Of a stretch of 64,000 nucleotides of DNA, positions 13,201 through 26,879 are shown in pieces. Position 1 is the first letter of the stretch. Every line of letters begins with the position of its first letter. The notes under the pieces are model-generated. The model ran no database searches, had not been told where the DNA came from, and saw nothing but the letters and a program-made list of their open reading frames with translations. Both the position numbers and the translations under genes were made by a program. The stretch comes from Prinia subflava (lineage: Eukaryota > Chordata > Aves > Passeriformes > Cisticolidae): the NCBI RefSeq assembly GCF_021018805.1, contig NC_086258.1, positions 9,835,081-9,899,080 on the forward strand, read 5' to 3'.

Positions 13201-15839
13201 ACATCTGTCAGTGTGGAAATGCCTCTTTAAACAGAATGTTGTCTTGGCTTCCTACCTTAGGTTAGAAACTTCCCATCAATCTTTGATTTAAGTTTGCTTG
13301 CATTAAGAGTGCGAAGTTGAGCACTGTTGGTGTATCTTGTATCCTGGTTGTTTTTGTTTTAATTAACCTGCCAAATAGTTTTAATGTATGCATGTAGTGC
13401 TATCCTATTTGCCTTTCCTGTTACAGATGCTGTGCAGCAGTTCTGCCTCATGCTCTGGTGTTCAGCCTTTCTATCAATTAAATAAATGTGAAAATTCTAT
13501 TAGATGCAAGTGTCCACTATAACTTTTTATTTATCCTGCTTGTTCTTTGATGACCTAAATTATTTCAGCTGTTGTAATTACTTATTTAAGAACTATTGAT
13601 CTCTCCGGGGTTTTTGTGGGAGGACTTAAGGAATAGTGTGTCTCACAAGCAGCATTATAGCTGCCTGCAAATGAAGGCAAGCAGACAGACTGTAGTAATG
13701 CTGTAGTAACCAGCTTATTTTAGGCTAAGTTTTATGTGAGATATTTATGTCCTCATTGAAATGCTAAGGAGCTGGGGTTCCTGCAGACCTGGGAGCACAG
13801 CTGTATGTCAGGCAGCACTTGTGTCCTTAGTGGAAAGCCCCCAGATTGTGTTCCAAAGGCATTCAGCAGTTGGGCCCTTTGCTAGAAACATTGAAGCTTG
13901 ACTGCTGGGGCTCTAACCCTTCTCTGACACTGTGGTTTGTAGTGTGTAACACTAAAATCTCTAAATTCTTCTGTGCTTTAGTTCCTTCTGGCTATTAAAT
14001 GGGGGATAGTGGGGATTTCCTGAGGGTCTAGAGAGCTTGCTTTGTAATTTGCGTTTGAAGCCAGCGTGCTGTGTTTGTTGTAGAGATCATGTAGTGTAAC
14101 AAGGTTTTGTTGTCTGCAAAATTAAAGTATTTTTAAATTATAGGGAAATGTGAAAGCCAAAGGAAGAAAGGTTCTGCCGTTTCCTTTGGGTTTTGCTGCA
14201 CTGTGCATCTTGCAGTTAGTCCCAACCTGTGTTAGCACTCCCGCTGGATAACGATCTGCCCTCCTCCCAAGGGACAGCACAGCGCAGGCAAAGCTGCTCC
14301 TCTCTGCTGTGCTCACTAATTGATCCCTGGCTTGGCCACTTCCAGCAAGGTCACACAACTGGCAGCTACAAAAACAGGATTCTGGGGGAAATTTAAAGGG
14401 GAAGAGTAGAAGTACCTTGCATGGGATTATAATTTTTTTTTAATTCATAAACGATTTATTGGATCTTCTCTTTTGTTTCTGCAGAAGTCTGAAACTTGGA
14501 CAGGACCAAGAGCAGAAGATTGTCCATTGTGACGAGTTCCTGTAATTTGTGAGTGAGCCCTATCCTGCAAATTGCTCTTTTCTCACTTTGTAATTCCACT
14601 TCCATTTTTATTAGAACACAGCATGAGTATTCCTATTCAGGTCCTGTTAAAGGCAAAATGATTCCTAAGCAAGTATAGTGTGAACTTCTCTAATTTTTTC
14701 TTTGCAGAAGGTTTGTCATTCTGGCCTTGAAAGATATTCACGTGTTTGGGTTTTGTTTTCTTTTTGCAAGAGTACTTGAAATCATTCATGCTGCTCTCTC
14801 AGACTCCTGGTTAGTTCTAATGGTGCTTTACCATTGGAAAGGCGATGGAAATGTGGAGTTGAAGAGCCTGGGCAGGCAGCAGCCCGGGCTGTGAGCGTGG
14901 CAGTGCTGTGGGGCGGTGCCAGTCACTGTCACTGTCACGGCAGGGCCTTTCTGGGGAGCTTCAGGGACAGCTCCCCGCTCACACAGCCCTGCCCAGGACA
15001 CTGCAGGCCTGCCCCAGAGCTGGTCCATGCTGCAGGGAGCAGTCCCAGGAGAACTGCAAATAAAAACCCGCCTTAGCACAGCGAAAGTGCTTAATTAAGA
15101 CTGTGCAGGGTCTGAGTAAAGGAAATGGGCCAAACTCTGTGAAGGCAAGGCTTTAATACTGAGGGCAGAACAAAGCTGTGCTGCATTAGTAGCACATTCA
15201 TGAATGGTCTGGCAGAGAGGGGAAAAGGGGCTTGGTTGACCTGGTGTGATCTAAAAATACATGGAATGTGCTGTACAGAGTCATAGCTGCTGCAGCATCT
15301 TTAAAGGATAAAATATGCAACTTCCTCTGAAGTGGGAGGATGGCAGGGTGTCACAGAGCAGGCATTCACCTTGTGTGGAATACTGTCCACTCACGTGATC
15401 CAAATCACAGTCAGCAGCATGCACTGTCTTTGTAGTTGCTCTCAATAATTGAATTATCAGCTAAATAGTGAAAGATTAGACACTATGTCTTTGGAAGAGA
15501 GGTGTAGAAGCAAGTCTGACTTGATTATTGTATCAAATCAATTTTTTCTTCATTGTGAGTTGAAGCAAATAGTTGGTGGTTCAGAATTCCTTATGTTCCT
15601 TCTGTTACAAAGAACTCTGCCAGTGTTTGGTGTTTTAACTCTTGTGTGAGACATGATACCACAGAGAGGGAACAGAAAAAAATCAAATTGTGTTAAATTG
15701 CCATAAGCTGATGAATTGGTTTGATACTGTTTATTCCACAACTCGAAGCAATTAATCGAATAAACGTTTGTTTGAGTCTTTAATTTGTCTATAAATACGT
15801 ATGGTAATTATTGAGGAGGCAAGAAATCATCTCGAGAGT

Positions 15840-16030
15840 CACCTTGAAGCCGAGGATGAGGTTTCCCGGTGCATTCCTGGGAAGCGGCGCCGCGGTGGAG
15901 GTGCCCAGCCGCCGCCCCCGCGTGGCAGCCGCGGCTCGGTGCCGGCCCGGGCTGCCCGCGCCGCTCCCGCCCGGGGAAGGGCCCTGTGCCTCGGGGAAAG
16001 GCAACAGCACAAACGCTCCTGCTGCAGGGT
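15840..16030. other. Isolated CpG-rich patch
   Basis: About 190 bp with many CpGs inside an AT-richer spacer. It has no minisatellite structure and no recognisable protein. Several frames are open across it only because GC-rich DNA has few stops. It could be an orphan CpG island (alternative or non-coding RNA promoter, or enhancer) or a compositional accident. Confidence 0.4.
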
Positions 16031-19000
16031 CACACCTGCAGTTTCACAAGTGTTCCCTGCGCAAACCGAGTGTCAGCCCGTGTGTGGGGCGGTGGCTGAG
16101 GTTGGCAGTGTGTGTTCTCTGCACGGATCTTGCTTCAGGGAGCAGGGTTCAGTGTTCTGCCCAGTGCAAGGCACAGTCTGAGGAGGAGGTGGGGTGGAGA
16201 TGGAGAGATGTTCTTTGTTGATGTCTGGCTATGGAAATGCCTAAGAACAGACCAACCTGGAAAACTCTCAGAGGAGTAATCCTTTATCCACTGTCACTTC
16301 TCTAAATAGTCTGTATTTATTCATGTATAATACACAGCTGAGCATTTGAAGTGAAACGTAGTAAATAGAAAACAAAACCAAATGGAAAGAAGAGTATGGA
16401 AGTAAGGGCTGAACGGGGAGTTTTTGTATTCATGCATGATTTGTGTATGTGTACATTCATTATAGATCCACTGGAAGTAGCAATGTCAGAACTTGAGATA
16501 ATGGTTAGTGTTGACTAATGATATAATGATGAAAGCTGACTTTTGTTTCCAAGGGACCTTACAACCATACAGATTATATGGCATTATAAGAGGCAATTAA
16601 TATCTGTGCCTCACAAAAATGGTGAAGGTGTAAATATTGACTTAGAGTAGCAAAAACAGTCATTACAGTCAACAGAATGGTAAAACTGCAGATTAGACAA
16701 ATGCCATACATTACAAAGCACTGACTGATATGAAAGGCATGATCTGTATTTAAACACTTGACATTAATAAGTTAGGTTTTATAGGTTTAAAGTACCTATG
16801 GATTACATTATTCTTGAAGAGTACTTGGGCTAAATAAGAGCACAGCAGGATCTAGGGGAAGTGTTTGCTCACCAGCAATGGAAATGTGCTCCTCTGAGGG
16901 AGCAGCAGGGGTTGCTGAGCAGGATGAGACAGCTCCTGGCCATGAGAATGGGTGTGCAAAACGTCTGGGAACGACAGGCTTCCATTAACTGGAGAGAGCC
17001 TGGTGCAGAGACAGTCATGTCTGATCCTGGGGAGGAAGTGCCAGGGCACAGTGCTGCTTCCTTCCACCAGAATTCCTGCGTGCCCTCTGCTCCATACATA
17101 ATTCAGGTGCAATGCATAATTAAAGCACTATAAAGCCACACTTACTTTCATGTATTTAAATTCCTTGATGAGCCATAGATGGGTTTTGCCCTGTGTGTGA
17201 TTTTGCTTTGCCTGTTTCTGTAGTTTGCTGATACAGTGGGGACCATGGGCCAGTGAGTCAGCAGCTCCTGAGAACCACTTCCAAAATATTAATCAGTGCC
17301 AACTGTCAGGATTAGTATTCTCTTGGAAAAAAGTATAACTGTATAACAAAGTCTAATTAATTTGCAGTATCATACATTCACTTCCTCTGTTGGCAACATC
17401 TTTGTAAAGTACAGCCTTTTTAAAGTAAAAACCCTAACTTTTGAATGGTACAAATCTTACAGTAGTGGCAAAAAGCTCTGCCTTGAATGGCCTAGACTGT
17501 CATCCTTCCTAGGAGTAGTGTCGGTGTGGCAGCTGAGTGTGTGCAATGCCAACAGCAGCCCTGGTCAGAGACTCATCCCAGTGAAGCTTTGTGGTGAGGG
17601 CCAGGCGTGTCTGTTGTCTTTAGCACAGTGCAGTCTGCTCCCTTCTCTTCAACACTTTGCAAAAAACCTGTGAGTTTTTCTTGTTGTAATTGGTTTTGTG
17701 CCTTATTAACTTTAGTCTCTGTGCCAGCACACATAATGACTGGGCTCCGTTGTGCTCAACATTGTCTCTGTTGTGGTCTGGTTTTTAGGATATGGGTTTA
17801 TTTTCTTTCCCATCCATGGTGGTATAGGGGCCACAAGGGGAGGGGTCAGTAATGCTGATCCAATAGATGTTTGTGCATCAGCTGATGCTCAGTTGCAGCT
17901 GCCCCAGCTGCCAGCCCACCCCAGAGGCTGCTCCTGAGGCAGGGCTTCTGCAGAGGCACTGGACAGGACAGGACGTGCCGTGGTTCCAGTGTGTGCTGCC
18001 TAGAAGGGAGTACAGGGCTCCTGCATTGCTCTCCAGCACTGTAATTCACAGCATTCCCTGAAAAGTGAAATGGCCAGAGCAGACACAATAAGCAGACACA
18101 CAGCTCCATCAAATATTGATAAAGTAAGATTATTAATTAGAAGAGGGGTGTAGGATTAAAATGTCCCTGGAGTTGCATTCCCCATTTGATGTGAGAGTGC
18201 GGTTTTGTGGTCAGAGCGTGGGAAGCTCAGGACAACTGGAATCCTTTCTCATCTCTTCAGTGTGTTTGCTTAATGTCCTTAGTGATTCAGGGATATATAA
18301 TTCTATTGACCAGAGTTGCTAGAATTCTGATATGCTCCTGTGGTGGCACTGCTGGAGTGAACTTTACAAGGATATATCTGTTAGTGTATTTTGGTGTGGT
18401 TTGTAGCTCATAAAAAAGAAAACCCCTCTGACCAAGCTGATAATTTGCAGTCCTGTTGTCCTGGAGTCTTGTCCTCCCTCGAAGAGCTGCATGTCTGTGT
18501 GAGAGGGTGGAAGCACTGGATCAGTTCCTTGGAGCCAAATGCCACTGGACACTTGGCCAGTGGAGAATAACATTTTGATTTTGACAATGTGTGCAGTGCT
18601 GAACTAAATAGATACCATAACGAAGAGAATGGATTGAATTTGCCAGTTATACAGACCTGGTGTAAAAATGAGCTTTCAATGTCTCCCGCTTGAAAAAGAC
18701 ACCACAGGTTAGCTGTGAGATTTCCTTTTAGAACAAAGCCCTGATCTGCATCACTAATAACAGCTGAGGTCCTTAAAATAGAAAGAATTTCCCTTTGAAT
18801 TTCTTTTGAACAGCATCTGTATTCTCTGTGTCACTGCTGTTAGCTTTTCTTTTCCCACAGTTCTGGTCCATCAGGACAGTGCAGTAAAGATTTCTTTTCC
18901 TCTTAAGGTTCTTCCTCGTTCTAATATTCTACCTAGAAGAAGTGGTTTAGACCTGTTGTAATTATACAAGTTCTGTAAATTCATTCTTCCGTTCCTGCCC

Positions 19001-19743
19001 ACAAACTGTGTGTTCTTGGGTCCCTCAGGATGTGTCTGCAGCAGCAGTTTAACATCCCTGTGTTCCCCAAGGCTCCTTTAGCTGATAGGACTCTCCAATC
19101 TGATGCGTCCTCCCTTTCTTTAAAATTTTCTCTTCCCCTTCTGAGTGTTCCCCTGCTCTCTCCAGAGCCATTACATGCTCTGACTATGCACTTCAGGAGA
19201 TCAATATGCTTTTGGCATTCACAGGCATTATTATTCTGAGACTGTACCACTGGTATGTATTCATCCTATTAACATCTGCTCAAAATTCCCAACATCCCAG
19301 CACAGCTATCGGAGGATGACCGTGTTGTCCTTGGTCAGGCTCTGTGCAGTGGATGTTGACACCTGGTTTATTGTTGGACAGATTCCACTTTCCCTTTTGC
19401 TTTGTTTTGGCCTCATTTCACTGCTGGAAGCTCCGTTTCAGCTGGAGATGGATGGATGAAGTGGGAAGCGTTGTGTCCACTGCTGCTGTGGCAGTTCCTC
19501 TGTGTTACTGCCCAGATAAGTTATTTAGCTCCTGCACTGTAGGGGCCTGCTCTGACCTAGCAGTGAGATTCCAGCAGCCCTTGGGGATGTGCCTGCAATG
19601 GGAGCCCCATCTCTGCAAAGCAATAGAAAAAGACAAGAGTCTGTGGGCACAGTCAACAAATCACTGTCCTTACGGCTGATCTAACAGAGGATTATGAGCT
19701 TTAAAGCCATGGAAAGGGGATGAACTGAGGCTTTGGCTTCAGG

Positions 19744-19830
19744 TTTAAATTACTATTAATTATTAAATTATTAATCATTAGTTATTATAATTATAATTAT
19801 TAATTATTAATTATTAAATTATTATTCAAC
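19744..19830. repeat. AT-only low-complexity tract (TTAATTATTA-like)
   Basis: A run made almost only of A and T, built from reiterated TTATTAAT and AATTATTA words. It contains many TAATTA homeodomain-like cores, but the composition explains them. Confidence 0.8.
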
Positions 19831-21294
19831 TCTGTGGATGTTGGGTAGTGGGAATACAATGTCAGCTTTCTGATTGTAACAGAGCTGTCAATAGGGTTAG
19901 GTTAGGAGGGGAAAGAAGCAAGGAAATTGGAGCTAAGTGTGTATCAGTGGGGAAGTTAATAGCCACCAGTGGGGTTCACTGTTTTAAGATCCTGTCTGAA
20001 AGATGTAACCTCTTATAAACGGGAAGAAACTGTTTCAAGGGCAAGCACAATGTGTGCCATTCCTGGCTTTCCCCCCTGCTTTTTGGTTGCTTTGTTTTCC
20101 TCGTTGCTGCTCTCCCAAAAGTTGGTTGCTATAATTAGAGGTTTGTTCAGATTGTAATGTGCACAAGATTACTTAGGGTTAACTCTGACTAACATAATAA
20201 AATTAAAAGTAATCATTTGCTCATTCAAGATTTCAGGGAAATCTCTGTATTATTCCCCAAGTTAAAAGAGGAAATGTTGTAACAGCTCATACAAGTTGAC
20301 TTTTTACCTTCCTAAGTGAAAAGAAGCTGTGAAATCTCAGAAATACTGGGTACTGGGCACTGATTAATCCCCATTGTCTGGCCTGAATCAAAGCAAATGC
20401 AGAAGCCAATGGAACCTGTGTTTTAGCAAGCTTTACAGGAGGCAGAAGGAGAATTGAAGAAATCTTTATTTAGTTTCATGTATTACAAGTGGCAGTGGTT
20501 TGTCATTTTCTCAGAACACACAGAGAAACACACACACAAATAGATTTTCTTGCTTCTTGGATTCTATTTTCTTCAGTGTGCTTGCCACAGTGACCTCCTG
20601 CAAAGGGAGACTGGCAGAAATATGCAAAGTGCCCCGGTTCAGAGTCAGGCACTAAAAAAAGCTTTGGCCAGAAGTTTTCTTTGAAAGTCACTGCTGGACC
20701 CTCATGACCCTCCAATGCCTCGCTGAAGGTGTGGGTTAGCAGAGCCAAGGAGCCGCAGATCCCTTGGGACACCACAGGGCAGAGCTGAGCTGCTCCTGCT
20801 CTCTGTGGTTCTGGGAAGCTCAGCCAGCTGCACCTTGGCTTCCTTTCTGCTCCCAGACACAGCAGAGGAAATTTTACTGAAGTCCTGTAATAGAAGGGTT
20901 CCGAAAGCTGAGTTGGAAGCAAAAAGGTTCATAATTTGCCCAGAGAGTGTAGCTAGGCTGGCATATGGAGTCACTCCCAAAGCTAATGAGAGTTAAATTG
21001 TCAGGTTTGTGACTTCTGTCTCATAAAGCATTAAAGCGTAACAAATGGTGCTGACACACTGGCCTTGGCATGGGAAGCTTCTTTAAATATACAAGATGCT
21101 GCTTCTTGCTGCGGTATATATAAAATTGGCTTAGATGCAGTGAAGTTTCTTGGGGATAAAATGGATAGTGTTCCAACAAGCTGTCAATTATGTTTCTTTC
21201 CAGAAATTATACATATAATTGGTGAATGGCAAGGCTGGATTGGCATTAAATAGTTGATTTAACGTATTATAATTATTTTTATGTTTTTCCCCGT

Positions 21295-21520
21295 AGTTCT
21301 TGGGAGGATTCTAGATGCATCCACTTCAATATTTTCTATCCAGCCTCCTAAGAAGCCTTACGTGTGTCTCATCTGAAAGATGCTTTGGTGCTTATTCTTG
21401 CTCTTACTGAAACGGTTGTAAGCCAGATGAAGTGATGCTTCATGGTGCTTTTATCAGTTCTTAGAAAGTTTCTAGATCCGTCCACTTGAGTATTTGTATA
21501 CAACCTCATCAGGAACTTCA
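21295..21520 (+). repeat. Two diverged copies of a ~60-bp segment
   Basis: The segment beginning AGTTCTTGGGAGG at 21295 is echoed at 21456 (AGTTCTTAGAAAG), followed in both by CTAGAT, TCCACTT and TATTT blocks and a similar C-rich end. By eye they agree at roughly three quarters of positions over about 60 bp. A related GATGCTT...GGTGCTT pair lies between them. This looks like an old tandem duplication or two fragments of one unrecognised repeat. Confidence 0.5.
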
Positions 21521-24500
21521 GGTTTTGGTGGTTTTTTTATTATTTTTATTTTTTCAGAAGCCATTGAGCAGATTTTGTTTCAGACATATCGATGAGCTCC
21601 TGTGCACATTCAGCACACAGGTTAGCAGAGCAAGAGTTTCAAGCTTCTGTACTGGGAATCAATATCTCCTCTGACAGAAGCCCAGCAGGAGCTCAGTTTG
21701 CCTGCTGGTGTGAGACATGAAGTAGAAAATGTGCATAAACCATGCTGGCCAAGAGGAGTGGAACAGAGCTGCCCTCAGGCAGAGGGGAGTGCTGAAGCCC
21801 TTGTCTCTGGTCCAGTTCTGCAAGTAGAAGCAAACAAAATACTCATTTGGAGACCCTGAGAACAAGCTTGAATGCTGTTAACGCTGATGTGAAGATCTGT
21901 GTTGGTCATTCTTAGAGGTTTGTTGAGCAATGTGACAAATGGCTGGTGATGGAGACACCAGGATTTGTCATCCCAGCAGAATGGCAGTGTGAGCTGTGGA
22001 GATCCCTGCCAGACCCTCTCACCCAAGGGAGAGCAGATCCCGCAGCTTGTGCACACCCACTTTAGGCAGGGCCATTGCTCTGGGGCATTTGTGAAGCAGA
22101 AACAATTGACTCACATGGGAGCTCATTCTGGGAAGTAATAATGCTAATACTGGTGTGAAACAGCACTTCCAGTATTTTTCTATTATTCCTAGTATTTCCT
22201 AGAAGGGCAGGAGTGTGCCAGCCCAGAACACTGAAAGTACTGGACAATATCCCCTCATTCAGTCAGGAAACTGAATGTGGGACTGTTCCTTTACAGTTGT
22301 CCCTTGCCTCCATACTGACAGATCTGTCTTTAGTTACCTGGGTTAGATTTGGAGATAACAGAAGTGTTTAGTGTTCATTAAGGTGCAAATACACAAAAAT
22401 GAGCCCTGCATCTTTGGCATCTTGGAGAGCATCACTCATTCCTCAACATTTGGCATATTTGTGATCTACATCCATTTGACTTCCTGCCACCTACTGTGGT
22501 GACCGTGTCCAGTTTTCCCAGAGGCCTCATTACTGAGCAGACGTGCATGAAGTCTGTGAGGGAAAGCAGAGACTGCAGCTGGAAGGAAAACGAGGCAGAG
22601 CTTGCTGATATTATGCTGAATCCAAAGGTGTCATTCCCATGGCAGAGATAGATGTCAGACAGGACTTTGAGGCTACAATAATCTTCAGAGCTCACAGCTC
22701 ACATGGTGCAGCTGGATGTGTTTGTTTTCCAGGTCCAAAATTCCCCTGTTTGGCCTTCCCAGAACACAAACTTCAGCGGAGGAGGTTCCTTCAGCCGGGC
22801 AGTGCTGCAGGGCAGCATCACTCCCTCCCTCCCTCCGAGTGTCGGTCCCTTCGGTTTTCCCCGAAGGCCGGCCTGGCTCCGGGGCTCTGGCAATGCGGAG
22901 CTCTGCAGCAAACGTTGCTAATCCAACCTCTGCAGCTGTCTTGGGGCCGGGAGCACAGACCTGCCCTCCAGCGGCGCCACAGCCTCCCTGAGCCCCGCTG
23001 AAAGTGGCGATTTACAAACGCGGTGGATCGGTTGTGACAAAAACAGCACCAAAAAGGCTTCTCAATAGTCAACACGCCTTCAAAACACCCTCAGATCCTG
23101 GCACTGTACTGGGGACAGCCTTCCCACTGTGACATTTTACTGCAGAACATCTTGCCCGAGACCCTTTTTACACCATTTTGGCTGCCTCTTGTTAGGTGAT
23201 CAACATTCTCATCTTCCCGAGAGGCCCCTTGGAAGGGATTCACCTCCACCAGGCGGCTGTAAGCAGAGAAGAGGATCAAAGGGCACGAAGTTGACCTGCA
23301 GCAGTCCAGCAGGGTCTCACATAGATCAAAGGGTACATCCATGGTCACAGCCTGGCTTCTGTGACTTCCTTGAGACATAACTTGGCAGGAGTGTGGCCCT
23401 CTCTTCACCACAGCCTTGTCTGTGTGTTTGGTTTATCTGCTGGAGAGGAAGGCATGATGCTGGATATCTTTGTTATGGTCCTTACAGTTAGCTCTTCTTT
23501 GGGATGAGACGTCATGAAGATCTCTGAACAAGCAGCCAATGCTGCAAGGCAGAGGAGGTGATTTCAGCCCTCAGGCAAACACAATCATTCTGCTCTTGTC
23601 CTCTGGACAGCCCTCCTTCTCTTCCTCAGCACTGCAGTTTTATCTGAAATTGATAATTGTGCTCCAGGAAAGCGAAGCTGTGCCCAGACAAGAACCCTCC
23701 TGCTCTGCCTTGCCAGCCCCCTTTTTGCACTGCCAGTGCCCAGGACTGCCCAGTGCCCCAGGCTCAGGACTCTGAGCCTGTTTATCAGGCAGCATGATTC
23801 ACTTGCCAGCAGTTCTGATTAGCAGTGATAGGAAACTAAATTTATTGTGTCTAAAAAATGCAATTAGGATGTCTCAAGACTGGAAATTTTGTGTGATTTT
23901 GCCAGGTTTTAATAGCAACTTTAAAGTTTGGCTCACGTCCCAAGCTCTGCCTTGGCTGCTCCGCTGTGGGGATGTTGCAATAGGTCTTGCAGTGTCCAGG
24001 GTGCTGCTGGCACAGTCCTGCAGGGTTCAGCACGTGTCCAGTGGCTCTGGTTCCCCAGTGCTGCTGTAACATTCATTTCTTCCCAGCTCTCCTTCGGTGA
24101 CTTTGGCAGTGCAGAAGGGACACCTAGTGGGCTGATGGCAGACTGGGGACAGTGGCTGTTCAGGGCAGCAGGAGAGAGCCTGTTCACAGTTAGAGATTGG
24201 ACTCTGGGGAACCCTCGAGCATTACAGCACCAAATTGTATTTAAACATTTCAGTGTACAGAATTGGCCTCTGAGTCTGGAGGCTTGAAATTCCAAAACCT
24301 GAAGTTTTTAAAAATATTTCTGGCACTTTTCAGCAGTGTCAGAAAACAAGAGAGTGTATGGAAGCAGCCAGGTTTGGCACAGTTTTTGAATGGAACTGGA
24401 AGATTTTTCTTCACTGACTCAACTTCCGAAGCCTGCAGCCACTGTTGGTGTGGACTGCTTTGTGTAATGTTGTTCCTGATGGCCCTTAGAGGACAAAGTT

Positions 24501-26879
24501 GGGAAAAAAATCATGACTGATGCTGTTGGCTTCCACTGTTCAATTCAGTAAAATAGGTTTGTGCCAGTGGTTCCAGGAGGTGAGGAGGGAAGGTGAGGCT
24601 GCCCTCTGGGGCACATGCACGTGACAGGAGAGAGGAATGGCTTTATTCCACTGATATTTCCCGGCCTGTCACACGTCTCCAGTATCCAATCTGCAGTATT
24701 AGGATTATTTTAAACCCTGTGTGAGGAAAGATTGTGAAACTCGTGCGAGTACATTGTTTTCTGAATGAAAAGCAGACTTTCACTGGGGTGCTTTGGTGTG
24801 TGGTTCTCCCTGAACTTTTTGTAGAAAGATGTATAGGATTGTTTTGTGACGAGTGTACACAGAAGTATAGAATAAGTGGACAGGAAGGTTCTGTGAGTAC
24901 CCCAGACCTACTTTCTCCTTTTTCCTCTAATCCAGCTTGCCCACTGCTGCCCCATTTCCATGGCATGCATTTCCGGCTTGCGAAGGTTCCTGCTCCAGGC
25001 TGAGAATAGAAGCCTTGCTGTTATGCTGTCCTTAAATCTCTCATAATGAGTGTTACACCAAGGAAAGCAGCTGTGTCCTTTGGCTCCAGTTTTAATGCTA
25101 TGTTAAAGAGCAGATTATGGTGACGTGGGGTGGCAGCGATGCGGAGGTAGCACAAACCATGACCAGTTTGGGGAAGGCTTTAGCAAGGATGACTAAGGGC
25201 TTGGAGCTTATGCTTTAGATAACAAATCCACCCAATTGTGCTCCTTTGGAAATGTAGTCAAGCCTAACAAATCAGGGCCTTAACAGAGTTGCATTAGGGT
25301 CGTTTAATTGGACTAAGCTGGTTAATACCCACATTGGCTTTTGTATGCCATGGGGGTCCAGCACAGGAGTGGTTTGCTGTTCATGCTGGCAAAATCTCAT
25401 AAAATTGCAACCATGAACATTGATAAAATTAAATTCTAATGTCCTTACAGGTAGACAGTGGATTAAGGAATTTTGATTATTACAAGGAAGTTGCCTATAA
25501 CTGCTTTCCTCTTCCCTCAGTCTGGCTAGTGTGCCACAAATGATGGCTCTGCCCAGGGTCTGGGGGTGGCAGGGCACACTGCACAGCAGGAGCAGCAGGG
25601 CTGCACGAGACCTCAGCCTCTGTGGGACAACCTACACTTTCTGTGTGGGGGCTTGTCACACTCATTCTGTTCAGGTAGTCCTAGAAAACATAAATTACCA
25701 TGGATTAGGTGTGGTTTTTAGGTGTTATGAAGTGTTGCACTACTTACAGCAGTGCCTGGCTAAGTGCTTTGTTGCCATGTTAATTGTGCAGTGATTTATA
25801 TGTATTTGCTGGGATTTGGAAAAGGTGGATGATTGAGAGTGTAATTCACACAGGTGAGGCAAAACTATTCAGAGCAGAAAGATTCTGCTCGCATCAGTGT
25901 TTGGTTACGTCCTCTGACAGCACAACCAGGGTCTAAGAGACAGAAATGAGTTCCAGATGGTTGTGGTAACTGGCAAGAAACTAATGCTGAGGCTGATCTT
26001 GAGAAAATAGCCAGGACACCAGAGATGAAAGAGGGGGCAGGGTGGTCCAGATAAGGTTGATAACACATGATATATCATCTTTGGAGCATTCCAAGGCAGG
26101 ACAGTGAGATGAACCATTTGTTCCTGAGCTGCAGAGTCTGGGTGGTGGAAAGGCTCTTGCTGTGGCTGTTCTGCTTCTGCACTGAAGGTAAAACCCCTGC
26201 AGTAATAACTATCCCCTTTCCATGCACAAATCCCACTGGCCTCTGCTGCCCTGCAAGGGTGCTGGCATAATGCAGATTCCTCACTGTAAGAATGCTCCTG
26301 TTTTCTTCATGTGCAGCCTGGGTCTGGCTGCACCAATTCCTTGCTATCCTGCATATTTCTTGTTTAAACTAGGAATTTGTCTGGCATCTTACCTGTGTTC
26401 TATTTTCAGTTGTTAGTGAAGGGTGAGGCAATGTACTTAAATCTCATTACAGTTAGTTTAATCCAATTGTGATGTGGATTTAGAGAGACTTAGTAGTCTC
26501 GGCTGAGCGTGGGCTGTCTTTTTCCAGTTACTGTCATTAAACAATGCACACTGATAACTTTTTCCACTTCTAAAACTGAACCCGTGTATCCAAAGGTGGT
26601 GTGATGTGGTGCCTGTGTTTTGCACCTCTGTTCATCTCTGCTCCTTAGTTCAGAAGAGGGTTCCTGTACATTCTGTGAGTTCATCTGTCCTGTGGGATCA
26701 CCCACCTCATGATGAGACAGCAGTAAAGAGTAGTGTGGACTAACTCTGGTTTTTGGGGTTAGCAGAGTGCTTTTGTCTTATTTCTCTTTGAACAAAGCAG
26801 CTTCTCTCAGAGAAGCGCGTTCGATCGTGCTGTGGAGTTTGTAGATACGAGCCGATAGAGAGCCCTGCATCCTCCAAGC

